The notes beneath the pieces are model-generated. The model did no database searches. It had not been told where the DNA came from and worked only from the letters and a program-made list of their open reading frames with translations. A program made the translations under genes and the position numbers. A stretch of 34,020 nt of DNA from Lachnospiraceae bacterium UBA7050 (GTDB lineage: Bacteria; Bacillota; Clostridia; Lachnospirales; Lachnospiraceae), in the NCBI GenBank assembly GCA_002493905.1, contig DLAJ01000011.1:87834-121853 (forward strand). The letters run 5' to 3'. Shown in pieces: positions 16,314-24,752 of the stretch (positions are counted from its first letter, which is position 1; the number at the start of each line of letters is the position of its first letter).

Positions 16314-17714
16314 ATGTTCGTCGGAAGAGAGCGTGAATTAGCATCCCTAAATAGACTATATCTATCTGATAAATTCGAGTTTGCAGTCATCTATGGTCGC
16401 CGCCGTGTGGGAAAAACTGCGCTCATCAACCGGTTTATCAGTGATAAAAAGGCAATTTATTTTATGGGAGTAGAGAGTAATGCAAAACAAAATCTGGAGA
16501 ATCTTAGCAAAAATATCATAGAATTTGAAACGGGTATTCAGGCTGAGACGGCGTTTGCTTCGTTTCAGGCCGCGTTAGAATATGTTTTTAAGCTGGCGGA
16601 AAAAGGCCGTTTGATTTTAGCCATTGATGAGTACCCATATGTAGCCCGCTCCTCCAAGAGCCTTGCTTCTACCTTGCAGCTTCTGATTGATAAATATAAA
16701 GACCGTTCTAAATTGATGTTGATTCTATGCGGATCTTCGATGTCTTATATAGAAGACCATGTACTGGCATATAAAGCACCACTTTATGGCAGGAGGACAT
16801 CGCAGATGAAAATAATGCCCTTTGATTTTGCAGAAACCTGTAGGTGCGTTCAAAATTTTACCGACGAAAACAAAGCTCTGGTCTACGGCATGGTGGGAGG
16901 AACACCTCAGTATTTATTGCAAATGGATGACAGACTGAGCATTGAGGAAAACATAAAGAATACATTTCTAAACCCTGCATCTTCGCTTTTTGAAGAACCT
17001 GAAAATCTATTGAAGCAGGAGGTACGGGAACCTGCGCTTTATAATGCCATTATTACGGCCATTGCAAATGGTGCTTCCCGCATGTCGGAAATCTCTACAA
17101 AAGTTGGTGAGGATACCAGTGTTTGCGCCACTTATTTGAAAAACTTAATGGCATTGGGGGTGGTTCAAAAGGAAGCGCCTTATGGTGAAAAGGCATCTCG
17201 AAAATCAATTTACAGTATTGATGATAATATGTTTCGATTTTGGTACCGGTTTGTGCCGGAGAATCATTCAATGATTGGGCGTGGAGCGGCAGATTTAGCT
17301 TATAAACGGATTGCACCATATCTATCGGACTATATGGGAAAAGTATTTGAGGAGATATGTAAGCAGTATCTTTGGAGGTTATTACTAAGCGGCGAATCCC
17401 CCGTTCAGTTCAAGGAACTGGGACGTTGGTGGGGGGCTGATCCATTTACCCGCAGTCAAACAGAGATTGACATAATGGGTGAACAGGATAAGGATACTGC
17501 GTTATTTGGTGAGTGTAAATGGACAAATGAAAAGGTAGATGTAGGTGTTTTAGAAACACTGATAAGGCGGAGTAAGATATTCCATTATAGTAAAATACAT
17601 CTGTATTTATTTTCAAAAAATGGATTTACAAAGGGGTGTGTGGAAGCTGCCGATCATATGGAAAATGTGACGCTGGTACAGTACAAAGGGCTTTTAGAGA
17701 AGATGACAGAATGA
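16314..17714 (+). CDS. ATPase_2/DUF234-family ATP-binding protein
   Basis: 466 residues, a typical length for this family. The ATPase_2-type AAA domain starts FVGRERELASL and has Walker A GRRRVGKT and Walker B LILAIDEYPYVA. A winged-helix segment lies near 245-300 (MSEISTKVGEDTSVCATYLKN). The C-terminal DUF234 region carries EIDIMGE with ALFGECKW, a pattern like the PD-(D/E)xK nuclease core. The biochemical role of this family is not established; nucleic-acid or defence functions have been suggested. GGAGGTGG is five bases before the ATG and the gene has its own promoter. It stands alone between a terminator and a repeat-rich gap, and its codons look more AT-rich than its neighbours (judged by eye), which hints at separate acquisition. 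Confidence 0.9.
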   Translation: MFVGRERELASLNRLYLSDKFEFAVIYGRRRVGKTALINRFISDKKAIYFMGVESNAKQNLENLSKNIIEFETGIQAETAFASFQAALEYVFKLAEKGRLILAIDEYPYVARSSKSLASTLQLLIDKYKDRSKLMLILCGSSMSYIEDHVLAYKAPLYGRRTSQMKIMPFDFAETCRCVQNFTDENKALVYGMVGGTPQYLLQMDDRLSIEENIKNTFLNPASSLFEEPENLLKQEVREPALYNAIITAIANGASRMSEISTKVGEDTSVCATYLKNLMALGVVQKEAPYGEKASRKSIYSIDDNMFRFWYRFVPENHSMIGRGAADLAYKRIAPYLSDYMGKVFEEICKQYLWRLLLSGESPVQFKELGRWWGADPFTRSQTEIDIMGEQDKDTALFGECKWTNEKVDVGVLETLIRRSKIFHYSKIHLYLFSKNGFTKGCVEAADHMENVTLVQYKGLLEKMTE

Positions 17715-17775
17715 TAGATCATGGGAAAAGACTTTTTTGGTCAAAGTGCCTGGTCGGGCGGGACAGGTGGAGTAA

Positions 17776-17821
17776 AATAACGGCGTTAATATGGCACTTG
17801 TGTCATATTAACGCCGTTATT
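17776..17821. repeat. Long inverted repeat downstream of the ATPase gene
   Basis: An 18-bp perfect stem pairs 17776-17793 with 17804-17821. Inside, GCAC TT GTGT adds one G-T wobble and three more pairs, giving about 22 pairs with a 2-base loop. No T-run follows on the plus strand; on the minus strand the stem is followed by TTTTA. It could be a bidirectional transcription barrier or a small mobile-element relic. Confidence 0.8.
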
Positions 17822-17920
17822 AGAAAGTGACGATGTCATTGTCGATGTCAGAACTGCGTAAATACTGGGGTTTTCATCATATAGAAAAATGACGGTGATT
17901 ATGACACGAAGGTTAGATTG

Positions 17921-17986
17921 CGACGATGTAAGAGTTGGCTGCCGACGATGCAAGAGTTGGCTGCCGGCGATGCAAAAGCCAGCCGA
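17921..17986. repeat. 22-bp tandem repeat, two and a half copies
   Basis: Units 17921-17942 and 17943-17964 differ by one base and share CGATG, AAGAGTTGGCTGC. The third (17965-17986) is degenerate. No open frame runs through it convincingly. Confidence 0.75.
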
Positions 17987-18080
17987 TACATTTCCTTTGA
18001 TCAGAGTTCAGATAATATTGAAATTTTCTGCATATTTATACTGAATTTTTCATCATACCATTATTGCACATTGCGTATAG

Positions 18081-18118
18081 AAAAAAGGCGCTAACCTTTC
18101 GATTAGTGCCTTCTTTTT
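18081..18118 (-). terminator. Terminator of the carbamate kinase gene (bidirectional)
   Basis: GGCGCTAA (18087-18094) pairs with TTAGTGCC (18103-18110) over an 8-base loop. Six A lie on one side and TTCTTTTT on the other, so it can stop transcription from both strands. Confidence 0.85.
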
Positions 18119-18140
18119 AACTTACCTTACAAAAGAAGCT

Positions 18141-19076
18141 TTATACCGTGATCCATGTGCCCGCTTTTCCCTTAACAGCATCTGCCACTTTGCTAAGGGA
18201 GGTGATCAGAACGCTTCCGTCTTTTACCTGATCGAGATAGGTGATCGCCGCCTCGATCTTTGGAAGCATATCGCCTTTGCCAAACTGGTTTTCTGCAAGC
18301 AGATTTTTCGCTTCGCCGACTGTCATGGAAGAAATGGGGCTCTGATCTTCTTTTTTATAATTGCGGTATACTTCATCAACGCTTGTTAGAATGATGAGCA
18401 TATCAGATTTCAGCTTTGCGGCGAGAAGCCCTGCAATGCTGTCTTTTTCAATGACGGCAGAAGCGCCCTTTAAGGCGTGCTGCTGTTCAATGACGGGGAT
18501 ACCGCCGCCGCCGCAGGCAATGACGATCTGTCCTGCATCTGCAAGCGTGCGGATCGCGTCGATCTCTACAATATCAATCGGCTTTGGCGCGGCGACAACC
18601 CTGCGGAAGCCGCTGCCCGGCTGACCGATGACATAATTTCCTTTTTTGGTCTCTGCTTCGGCCTCTTCGGCGGACATCACGCGCCCGATCACTTTATCAG
18701 GTTCATAAAAAGCCTCGTCATAAGGATCGACCGTGACCTGTGTGAGGATAGTGCTGACAGGTGTGGAAATGCCGCGGCCTAGGAGCTGTGCGCGCAGCGC
18801 ATTCTGAATATCATAACCGACATAGCCCTGGCTCATGGCGGAGCAGACACACATCGGCGCGGGCGTATAATCTGCGTAGATGCGGTGCAGCTCGCTCATT
18901 GCCTTATGGATCATGCTGACCTGCGGACCGTTGCTGTGTGTGATCGTAAGCTGATAATCTGCTTCGATCAAGTCGGCAAGTGCGGCAGCCGTTACTTTAA
19001 CGGCAGACTGCTGTGCTGTCGTATTATATCCGAGCGCTTCATGCCCGAGAGAAACTACTACTCTTTTTTTATTCAT
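18141..19076 (-). CDS. arcC: Carbamate kinase with altered N-terminal motifs
   Basis: 311 residues, full length for the family. Carbamate kinase makes ATP from carbamoyl phosphate and ADP, the energy step of arginine, agmatine or purine-derived carbamoyl catabolism. Amino-acid-kinase features: CGGGGIPV, then VIEKDSIAGLLAAKLKSD with the catalytic Lys/Asp, and ILTSVDEVY. Two motifs differ from the textbook form: ALGGNAL reads SLGHEAL, and THGNGPQVG reads THSNGPQVS. The C-terminal KVADAVKGKAGTWI is family-like. Start: ATG with AAAGGGA nine bases upstream. No arginine deiminase or carbamoyltransferase gene is nearby; the MATE gene upstream on the same strand is the only neighbour. A reduced or different activity is possible. 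Confidence 0.88.
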   Translation of the reverse strand: MNKKRVVVSLGHEALGYNTTAQQSAVKVTAAALADLIEADYQLTITHSNGPQVSMIHKAMSELHRIYADYTPAPMCVCSAMSQGYVGYDIQNALRAQLLGRGISTPVSTILTQVTVDPYDEAFYEPDKVIGRVMSAEEAEAETKKGNYVIGQPGSGFRRVVAAPKPIDIVEIDAIRTLADAGQIVIACGGGGIPVIEQQHALKGASAVIEKDSIAGLLAAKLKSDMLIILTSVDEVYRNYKKEDQSPISSMTVGEAKNLLAENQFGKGDMLPKIEAAITYLDQVKDGSVLITSLSKVADAVKGKAGTWITV

Positions 19077-19150
19077 ATAAGTCTGTCCCTTTCGTGTTGT
19101 GTGGTAAAAACATAGGGAAACGCTGATGATACAAGCGCTTCTTAAAAATC

Positions 19151-19179
19151 AGTATAACAAATTCCGAGAGGATTGTATA
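19151..19179 (-). promoter_or_regulatory. Predicted promoter of arcC
   Basis: Read on the minus strand: TATACA (19179-19174), a 17-base spacer, then TATACT (19156-19151). This leaves a leader of about 70 bases before the arcC start. Confidence 0.5.
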
Positions 19180-19225
19180 GTCAAACGTGCTCATTCATGC
19201 GGGTATGATGTAACAGATGTAACAA

Positions 19226-19251
19226 TTCAGCCTTCGGCTTTCATGTCACAG
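19226..19251. repeat. Short REP-like hairpin, copy B
   Basis: TTCAGCCTTCGGCT is followed by TTCATGTCACAG. It resembles copy A at 11684-11711 in both the AGCC/GGCT stem and the flanking GTGACAG/GTCACAG. It lies between the MATE and arcC genes and could weakly terminate the MATE transcript. Confidence 0.45.
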
Positions 19252-19291
19252 TATGATCCGCCCGTTTTGCCGGCTGTGGCTGAACGGATAT

Positions 19292-20638
19292 TCAGGATTC
19301 CGAGAACAGACGCTGCGTCCGGTGATAGACATGGAAAAATGCCGGAATGAGAAAGAGATCGGCAAAGATCCATGCCGCAGGGCTTGCAAATCCGACCGCG
19401 TAAAAGCCGAAAACAGGGACGATGAGAAACCCGACGAGGGCGCGTGCCGCCATTTCGCAGACGCCTGCCAACATCGCAAAACGGGAATAACCCATTCCCT
19501 GAATTAAGAAACGTACGATATTGACAAGCGCAAGCGGAAAGTAAAACAGTCCGTTAGTGCACAGAAAGCGGTATGCCATCGTAATAATCCCGGTATCTTC
19601 GGCGTGCAGGAACAAGAGAAGCAGATATTTCCCGAATAAAAAAACAAACAGCAGGGCGATGACGGAGTAGGCTGCTCCTAAGATCGTGCAGGCTTTTAAT
19701 CCTTCCCGGATGCGGTCCGTTTTTTTCGCACCGATGTTCTGACCGCCGTAGGTTGCCATCGTAGAACCTAACGCGTCAAACGGGCAGACTAAAAAATTAC
19801 CGATGCGGTTGCCTGCCGTAACGGCGGCGACCGCAGTCGTACCAAGATCGTTGACTGCCGTCTGTAAGATGACGGAACCGATCGCTGTGATCGAATACTG
19901 CAGTCCCATCGGGATTCCCATGTTGCAGAGAATCTTTCCACAGTGCGCGTCATAGAACAGCTCATGTTTGCTTTCGGGGCGAAGAATTGGGAATTTGCGT
20001 ACCATAAAGATCAGGCATGCCACGCCGGACACAAGCTGGGAAATGACGGTTGCATAGGCAGCGCCTGCCACATTTAAGTCGAACACCAGAATAAAGAGCA
20101 GATCCAGCCCGATATTCAGAACGGACGAGAGAACAAGAAAAATAACGGGCGTTTTGCTATCGCCGAGTGAACGGATGATGCCGGAGAGCATGTTATACAA
20201 ATAGATGACCGGTATGCCGAGAAAGATGATGAAAATATAGGCATAGGCCTGCTCGAATATATCGTCAGGCGTTCGCATGAGTGTCAGGATCTGCCTGCAG
20301 AACAGGGATACGACCACAGTCATGACAACGGAAAATGCAAGCGAGAGCCATGCGCCGTTCCAGACCATTTTGCGCATGCCGGCATAGTCGCCGGCGCCAA
20401 AACGCTGTGCAACGGGGATGGAAAAACCGCTGCAGATGCCGATGCAGAACCCGATGATCAAAAAGTTGATCGAACCCGTGGAGCCGACTGCGGCAAGCGC
20501 GTCCGCATCGATGCACTTGCCGACAATGATCGTGTCTACCAGTCCGTAGACCTGCTGAAACAGCATGCCGAATAAAAGCGGGATGGAAAAGCCTAAGATG
20601 AGGGACATCGGTTTCCCATGTGTTAAGTCCTTTGTCAT
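19292..20638 (-). CDS. MATE-family multidrug/cation antiporter
   Basis: 448 residues from the ATG at 20638, with about 12 hydrophobic segments in two similar halves. The N-terminus MTKDLTHGKPMSLILGFSIP and the following FQQVYGLVDTIIVGK are classic for the clostridial MATE subgroup, as is GDSKTPVI. MATE proteins export drugs or metabolites in exchange for Na+ or H+. AGGAG lies ten bases before this start. An earlier in-frame ATG at 20692, with GAAAGG upstream, would add 18 residues that do not match the family, so it is less likely. The gene has its own promoter divergent from the next gene. Substrate unknown. Confidence 0.93.
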   Translation of the reverse strand: MTKDLTHGKPMSLILGFSIPLLFGMLFQQVYGLVDTIIVGKCIDADALAAVGSTGSINFLIIGFCIGICSGFSIPVAQRFGAGDYAGMRKMVWNGAWLSLAFSVVMTVVVSLFCRQILTLMRTPDDIFEQAYAYIFIIFLGIPVIYLYNMLSGIIRSLGDSKTPVIFLVLSSVLNIGLDLLFILVFDLNVAGAAYATVISQLVSGVACLIFMVRKFPILRPESKHELFYDAHCGKILCNMGIPMGLQYSITAIGSVILQTAVNDLGTTAVAAVTAGNRIGNFLVCPFDALGSTMATYGGQNIGAKKTDRIREGLKACTILGAAYSVIALLFVFLFGKYLLLLFLHAEDTGIITMAYRFLCTNGLFYFPLALVNIVRFLIQGMGYSRFAMLAGVCEMAARALVGFLIVPVFGFYAVGFASPAAWIFADLFLIPAFFHVYHRTQRLFSES

Positions 20639-20787
20639 TGTTTTGCGGCTCCTGCCTGCGCCGGGCGTAAGAGCCCCGTTTAGATCTGCCATGATGTGTG
20701 CCTTTCTGCCTGTTTGTGCTGATTTTTTGGTTATTTTATAAGATGAGAAAGCCAAAGCTTTGCAGTCATTTGAAATATCTCTATGAC

Positions 20788-20815
20788 ACTATAGCAGAAA
20801 TGGATAAAAGCTCAA
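20788..20815 (-). promoter_or_regulatory. Promoter of the MATE gene
   Basis: On the minus strand, TTGAGC (20815-20810) and TATAGT (20793-20788) are 16 bases apart. It is divergent from the promoter at 20859-20886, with the -35 elements about 43 bases apart. Confidence 0.6.
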
Positions 20816-20858
20816 GGGGGAAAATGAAAAAAATGATACGGCCGGCTCAAAAATTTTC

Positions 20859-20886
20859 TTGCGAAAAAGGAAGATAGCAGTATAAT
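20859..20886 (+). promoter_or_regulatory. Promoter of the polytopic membrane protein gene
   Basis: TTGCGA at 20859-20864 and a perfect TATAAT at 20881-20886 are separated by 16 bases. The start point would be near 20893. Confidence 0.65.
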
Positions 20887-20921
20887 AAAAGCGTATTTGT
20901 GTAAATCAAGCAGATGCAAAG

Positions 20922-22391
20922 ATGTATATTCTCATAAAGAAAGAAGACCATGATATGAAAAAAATGATGAAGTGCTTGTCTGATAAACGGGATTTGGTGT
21001 TGTGGTCTGTGATTGTCTGCATAGGATTTGTCTATTTCTTTCTCCTGGGAGAGCGCGGGTATTATATGACACCTGACTCGAATTCCTATATTTTTCAGAG
21101 CTATGAAAGAGAACCTTTCTATCCGGTTGTGATTCAGCTGTGTAAAATGATATGCGGTGAACGGTATTTTCTGTATGCCGTGGTTTTGCTGCAGGCGATA
21201 ACGGCGTTTGGCGCCTGCCTGTTTGCGACGCGGAAACTACAGCGATACATGCGGCTGAACAGGATGGAGCTGCTCATGTGCTTTCTCCTGCTGCTGTTTC
21301 CGTTTGGGCTTGATTCGATGTGGTCGCAGCCCAGGGTAAATTTTGCACATATGATCATGACAGATTGTTTTTCTTATGCTTTTTTCTATTTCTTTACCGG
21401 GGAGATGCTCAGCTATTTACAGGATGGGAAAAAAAGCGCTTATCTGTGGATGGCAGCGATTGTATCTGTGATGGTGATAAACAGAAATCAAATGGCGATT
21501 CTGTATGTAAATATCGCTTTTTTGGCGGTCGTTCTAAACTGCTTCTGGTCAAAGAAAAAGGAGTGGGGAAGATGTCTGCGGGAACTCGCACTGATTGTGA
21601 CTGCGTTCATTCTGACGATGGTTCTGACACTTGGATATTGTTATGTGAAATGGGGGTATTTTTCAAAATCTTCGGAGAATAGTTTTACATTTGTAACGAA
21701 TCTGCTTTATGCGGCAGATGCGGAGGACGCCGAATTGTTTGAGGATGAGGAGGCGGGGGCAGTATTCACGCAGCTTTATGACCAGATTGATGAGGCGGGG
21801 TGGACATACCGGTATGCGGGTGAAGGCGCGCTTGCGGCCAGCGATTACATGATCGCATGCCATGATCCGATCAAAAGCCGCATTCTCCGGCCTTTCTTTC
21901 AGGATTACGTGTCGCAGCTTGGTATGGAGCCGATGTCGTTTGAGAGTGACCGGATAAAGAAAGCCGTTATGGAAGAAATCAAACGGGTCCTGCTGAAAGA
22001 GCATTTCGGCGACTGGCTTTTTCATGCACTGGGCATGATGCCGCGCGGGCTGATCTACAGTGTCATACCGGTTATTGTTCCGGGAACCTATCCGGCGGCG
22101 GCTGCAGCCGCACTGGCTGTCTGGATCGCGTTTTTTGCGGGACTGGTCTATCTTTTATTAAGTAAAAAGACTGCCGGGCAGGCGAGGGTTCTTCCGGTGT
22201 TCGCAGTGAGTATTGCAGGATTTATGATAATGAATGTGGCAGCCCTCAGTCTGGTTATTTTCGTCATGTACCGCTATCTGAATTATACGCAGGGGCTTTT
22301 CTGGATTGTGTTTTATCTGATATTTCGTGAAATTTATAGGAGAAGGATACGGGGAAAGAAGGATTACATTTTATCGCATACAAAAGGATAA
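20922..22391 (+). CDS. Polytopic membrane protein, possibly GT-C-like
   Basis: 489 residues with roughly nine to ten hydrophobic helices and one large soluble loop (about 245-370, rich in acidic residues). Near the first external loop it has YYMTPDSNSYIF, an acidic D-S-x-S motif placed like the catalytic Asp of GT-C glycosyltransferases; further on are SQPRVNFAHMIMTDCFSY and VINRNQMA. It could transfer a sugar from a polyprenyl donor outside the membrane, but this rests on topology and one motif. Neither possible start (20922, or Met12 at 20955) has a good ribosome site. It stands alone, divergent from the MATE gene and convergent with the small secreted protein, with a hairpin between. Confidence 0.7.
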   Translation: MYILIKKEDHDMKKMMKCLSDKRDLVLWSVIVCIGFVYFFLLGERGYYMTPDSNSYIFQSYEREPFYPVVIQLCKMICGERYFLYAVVLLQAITAFGACLFATRKLQRYMRLNRMELLMCFLLLLFPFGLDSMWSQPRVNFAHMIMTDCFSYAFFYFFTGEMLSYLQDGKKSAYLWMAAIVSVMVINRNQMAILYVNIAFLAVVLNCFWSKKKEWGRCLRELALIVTAFILTMVLTLGYCYVKWGYFSKSSENSFTFVTNLLYAADAEDAELFEDEEAGAVFTQLYDQIDEAGWTYRYAGEGALAASDYMIACHDPIKSRILRPFFQDYVSQLGMEPMSFESDRIKKAVMEEIKRVLLKEHFGDWLFHALGMMPRGLIYSVIPVIVPGTYPAAAAAALAVWIAFFAGLVYLLLSKKTAGQARVLPVFAVSIAGFMIMNVAALSLVIFVMYRYLNYTQGLFWIVFYLIFREIYRRRIRGKKDYILSHTKG

Positions 22392-22409
22392 AAACACTTA
22401 GTGTAAAAT

Positions 22410-22451
22410 AAAGTGCAGGAACCCAATAGAATCCATGGGTTCCTGCACTTT
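22410..22451. terminator. Bidirectional hairpin between convergent genes
   Basis: A perfect 16-bp stem pairs AAAGTGCAGGAACCCA (22410-22425) with 22436-22451 over a 10-base loop. Short T and A runs flank it, so it can serve the plus-strand membrane gene and the minus-strand operon. Confidence 0.8.
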
Positions 22452-22481
22452 GTCGGTTCTGACCGTTTCCGCCGGTATGCT

Positions 22482-22748
22482 TTACGGTTCATCGCATACA
22501 TAAATCCAGCCGCCGATCCATGATCTGGTAGATGTGTTATAGAGCCGCTTGTATCGTTTGCCGTTTTCCGACTTGTAAATCCAGATCAGGTTGTCAGACA
22601 GGGGCGCGATGGAGCTCTCTGCAGCGCGCGCATATCCGGCAGGAGAGGAACAGGGCTCCGCGGCAGATACGGGACCTGCCGGCAGCAAAAAGCTGACGGC
22701 GCAGGATATGACAGCGGCGGCACATAAGGTTTTCAGTTTAGTTTTCAT
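22482..22748 (-). CDS. Small secreted protein linked to the M56 protease
   Basis: 88 residues. A signal peptide of about 29 residues ends VSA-A, leaving a mature peptide of about 59. Its C-terminal half is rich in Trp, Tyr and Lys (IWIYKSENGKRYKRLYN, then WIGGWIYV). The start overlaps the end of the M56 gene by 11 bases, and AAGGAG lies eight bases upstream within that gene, so translation is probably coupled. It may be the protease's partner, substrate or signal, or the function the BlaI-like repressor controls. No family name is known to me. Confidence 0.75.
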   Translation of the reverse strand: MKTKLKTLCAAAVISCAVSFLLPAGPVSAAEPCSSPAGYARAAESSIAPLSDNLIWIYKSENGKRYKRLYNTSTRSWIGGWIYVCDEP

Positions 22749-23916
22749 TGATCACATCTCCTTCTTGATTATATATGATTATCCCTTTGGGATAATATTC
22801 GAGGGAAGCTGCGGTTCCCCAATAACTGCCATTGATATAGATTTCATAATCGGAAGAATCAAGCTTGACCGCATAGGTGTTGTCCTTGGTAGGAACCGTA
22901 TAGTTCTGTTCGATTTCCGGCGGAAGATAATGCGCTTCTAATATGAAGCAGTAAGACAGGAGATAAATGCCCGCCACGGAAAGCACCATGACAATACCGG
23001 AGCCTAGCTTATGCCAAATGTCGGAAGCCTGCAGGAGCATGATCATGCGCCGCTTTAAGTCCGTCTCTTTGGACTGCACAAAAAAACAGCCGTTCCTGAT
23101 GATAAAACACGGAGTAGACGAAGCTAGACTGAGAGCGTTTTTTCTGATGGCTAACAGACATTCCGCATATTCTTCTTTGAGCTCCGGCTTACCGCGCGTG
23201 ATCTTTTTGTCAATATGCATTTCCAGCAGCGTATTCGTCTGCCGGTAGAGCAGGGCGCATGCGGGATTCCACCAGTAAAAAATGGACAGGAGGCGCATGG
23301 CTCCCTTGATCAGGAAATCATGATGGAAATAATGCATTGCTTCGTGGGATAGAACGTAATAGCGCTGACCGGGGGTGAGCGTTAAACAGTCCGGAAGGAG
23401 GATGCAGGGGGTTCTGAGACCGAAGAGGAGCGGAATATTAAGATCCGGCAGTTCGATCACATGGAAACGGTTTTTCCTGCCGTGCTGCCTGCATATGGCA
23501 TCCAGTGCAGTCTGATAGTCCGGATCGTCCGTCTTGTCCTGCCCGTATTTTAAGATATAATCCCTTGTACGCCGGTAATCGTGGATGTAGAGAGTAAGAT
23601 GAACCACAATGCCGGCTGCCCACAGGAGCTCAAAGACGTTCCACAAGGAGAGGCGGACTGTAAAAAACGGAATCCATTTCATACGAAAAAAGGAGACAGC
23701 CCTTGAAAACAGCTGAGGCATATTAACATTTTGGGAAAACGGTAATTCCAGCGGAACGAGAAGGCGGAACACGGTCAGGCAGACTAAGAGCGTCAGCACC
23801 TGATATCCAACGCGCGCCATGGTCTTTCCGTGAAGAAAAAGTAAGGCGGTCAGACCGGCAAGGATATTACTGGCCAGCAGGGCCATAAGAACGGTTGAAA
23901 ACGTAAAATCCGGCAT
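22738..23916 (-). CDS. M56 (BlaR1/MecR1-like) membrane metalloprotease
   Basis: 392 residues. Several N-terminal membrane helices (about 5-28, 35-55, 90-112) precede the zinc protease motif HEAMH (191-195), which is followed by YFHHDFLIKG. A further helix (about 307-330) leads to an extracellular tail of only some 65 residues (DSSDYEIYINGSYWGTA). BlaR1 and MecR1 sense beta-lactams with a C-terminal penicillin-binding domain; that domain is absent here, so the signal must be different. After sensing, such proteases relieve repression by cleaving the BlaI partner, here encoded just upstream. AGGAGG lies about five bases before the ATG. A 6-bp hairpin (23939-23961) sits in the gap after the repressor gene. 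Confidence 0.9.
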   Translation of the reverse strand: MPDFTFSTVLMALLASNILAGLTALLFLHGKTMARVGYQVLTLLVCLTVFRLLVPLELPFSQNVNMPQLFSRAVSFFRMKWIPFFTVRLSLWNVFELLWAAGIVVHLTLYIHDYRRTRDYILKYGQDKTDDPDYQTALDAICRQHGRKNRFHVIELPDLNIPLLFGLRTPCILLPDCLTLTPGQRYYVLSHEAMHYFHHDFLIKGAMRLLSIFYWWNPACALLYRQTNTLLEMHIDKKITRGKPELKEEYAECLLAIRKNALSLASSTPCFIIRNGCFFVQSKETDLKRRMIMLLQASDIWHKLGSGIVMVLSVAGIYLLSYCFILEAHYLPPEIEQNYTVPTKDNTYAVKLDSSDYEIYINGSYWGTAASLEYYPKGIIIYNQEGDVINEN

Positions 23917-24027
23917 AACGCCTCCTCATCTTTTGAATATGGGCATAACAACAAAGCCCATGGCTGAGCTGCTACAGATTTCTTCTGCCTAACGTGTGGT
24001 CCTGGCAGAGCAATCGTTGTTTATCTG

Positions 24028-24444
24028 TTATTTCTCTTTGGAAGAATTACGGCTCTTTTCCTTATATTCCTGGAGCAGTTTTTCCAATTCACCGATCTCT
24101 TCCATCACCTGTCCGGGATTGTCATTGGCCTCCACCATGGCGCTCATCAGGGACTGACCGGATACCAGCTTACTGAAATGGATATAGTCGTCCTGAAACA
24201 TTTTCCGAATGGTATCCGGGGCGGATTCGGTTACCCGGAACCGTCTGGAAAAAATGTTCCCATCCATCGTGATGTCCGCCACCTCGATCAGCTTGAATTT
24301 CAGCAGCTTGCGGATGACCGGCTGGACAATGTTGGATGTGAACTGCGGACGGAGCTTGAGAATCTGGGATACGTTCAAAGGCTCTTCCGAATGTAAGATC
24401 ATATCCAGAATATCATATTCTTTTGCGTTCAAGTATTTTGTCAT
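24028..24444 (-). CDS. BlaI/MecI/CopY-family repressor
   Basis: 138 residues, the normal size. An N-terminal winged helix (about 1-75) contains LNAKEYDILDMILHSEEPL, NVSQILKLRPQFTSNIVQPV and KLLKFKLIEV. A helical C-terminal dimer region ends in a charged tail. It should bind its own promoter as a dimer and be removed by the M56 protease encoded next. AGGAG is eight bases before the ATG. It is the first gene of a three-gene minus-strand operon and diverges from the contractile-system operon, so the 349-base gap between them may hold operators for both. Confidence 0.9.
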   Translation of the reverse strand: MTKYLNAKEYDILDMILHSEEPLNVSQILKLRPQFTSNIVQPVIRKLLKFKLIEVADITMDGNIFSRRFRVTESAPDTIRKMFQDDYIHFSKLVSGQSLMSAMVEANDNPGQVMEEIGELEKLLQEYKEKSRNSSKEK

Positions 24445-24478
24445 AATGGATTCTCCTGATTTTGGTTACATTTTATAT

Positions 24479-24507
24479 ATTCTACAATAATAAGTTTAGA
24501 AAATCAA
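24479..24507 (-). promoter_or_regulatory. Promoter of the blaI-like operon
   Basis: On the minus strand, TTGATT (24507-24502) and TAGAAT (24484-24479) are 17 bases apart. Two TGTA tetramers flank the -10 (TGTAG and ATGTAA); TACA/TGTA half-sites are typical of BlaI operators, but here both point the same way, so the operator is uncertain. Confidence 0.5.
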
Positions 24508-24582
24508 TGTGTATCAACGTGAATATAAAGAATTATAGTATTTATATAAGATTATTTAGATAATGTAATATTGTATCGCAAA

Positions 24583-24610
24583 TTGACAAATTATGGGGAT
24601 AAGATATAAT
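24583..24610 (+). promoter_or_regulatory. Consensus promoter of the contractile-system operon
   Basis: TTGACA at 24583-24588 and TATAAT at 24605-24610 both match the consensus perfectly and are 16 bases apart. Transcription should start near 24617, giving a leader of about 177 bases before the vWA gene. It is the best promoter in the window. Confidence 0.85.
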
Positions 24611-24752
24611 TTAGAAGAAAATGGATAAAAGAGCTGGCCGAATAATAAATGTAATGGTTGTAGTTTGACTGCAGCTTGCGGTTTGCCTTGGTGAGAACAA
24701 ATTTTCAACTTAAGTTTGGTCTGTTTTCTATTATGATTACTGTAAGGAGTTT

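Larger units (their letters stand above)
17715..18080. other. Non-coding stretch between convergent genes
   Basis: 366 bases without a credible gene. It contains a long perfect inverted repeat (17776-17821), scattered CGATG motifs (17829-17847) and a 22-bp tandem repeat (17921-17986). The rest is AT-rich with no clear signal. Confidence 0.6.

Noticed and set aside
17715..18080. CRISPR array suggested by the 22-bp repeats
   Set aside because: The repeats are directly adjacent with no spacers, and no cas genes are present.
22738..23916. Beta-lactam resistance regulator BlaR1/MecR1
   Set aside because: The penicillin-binding sensor domain is absent and no beta-lactamase or PBP2a gene is nearby.
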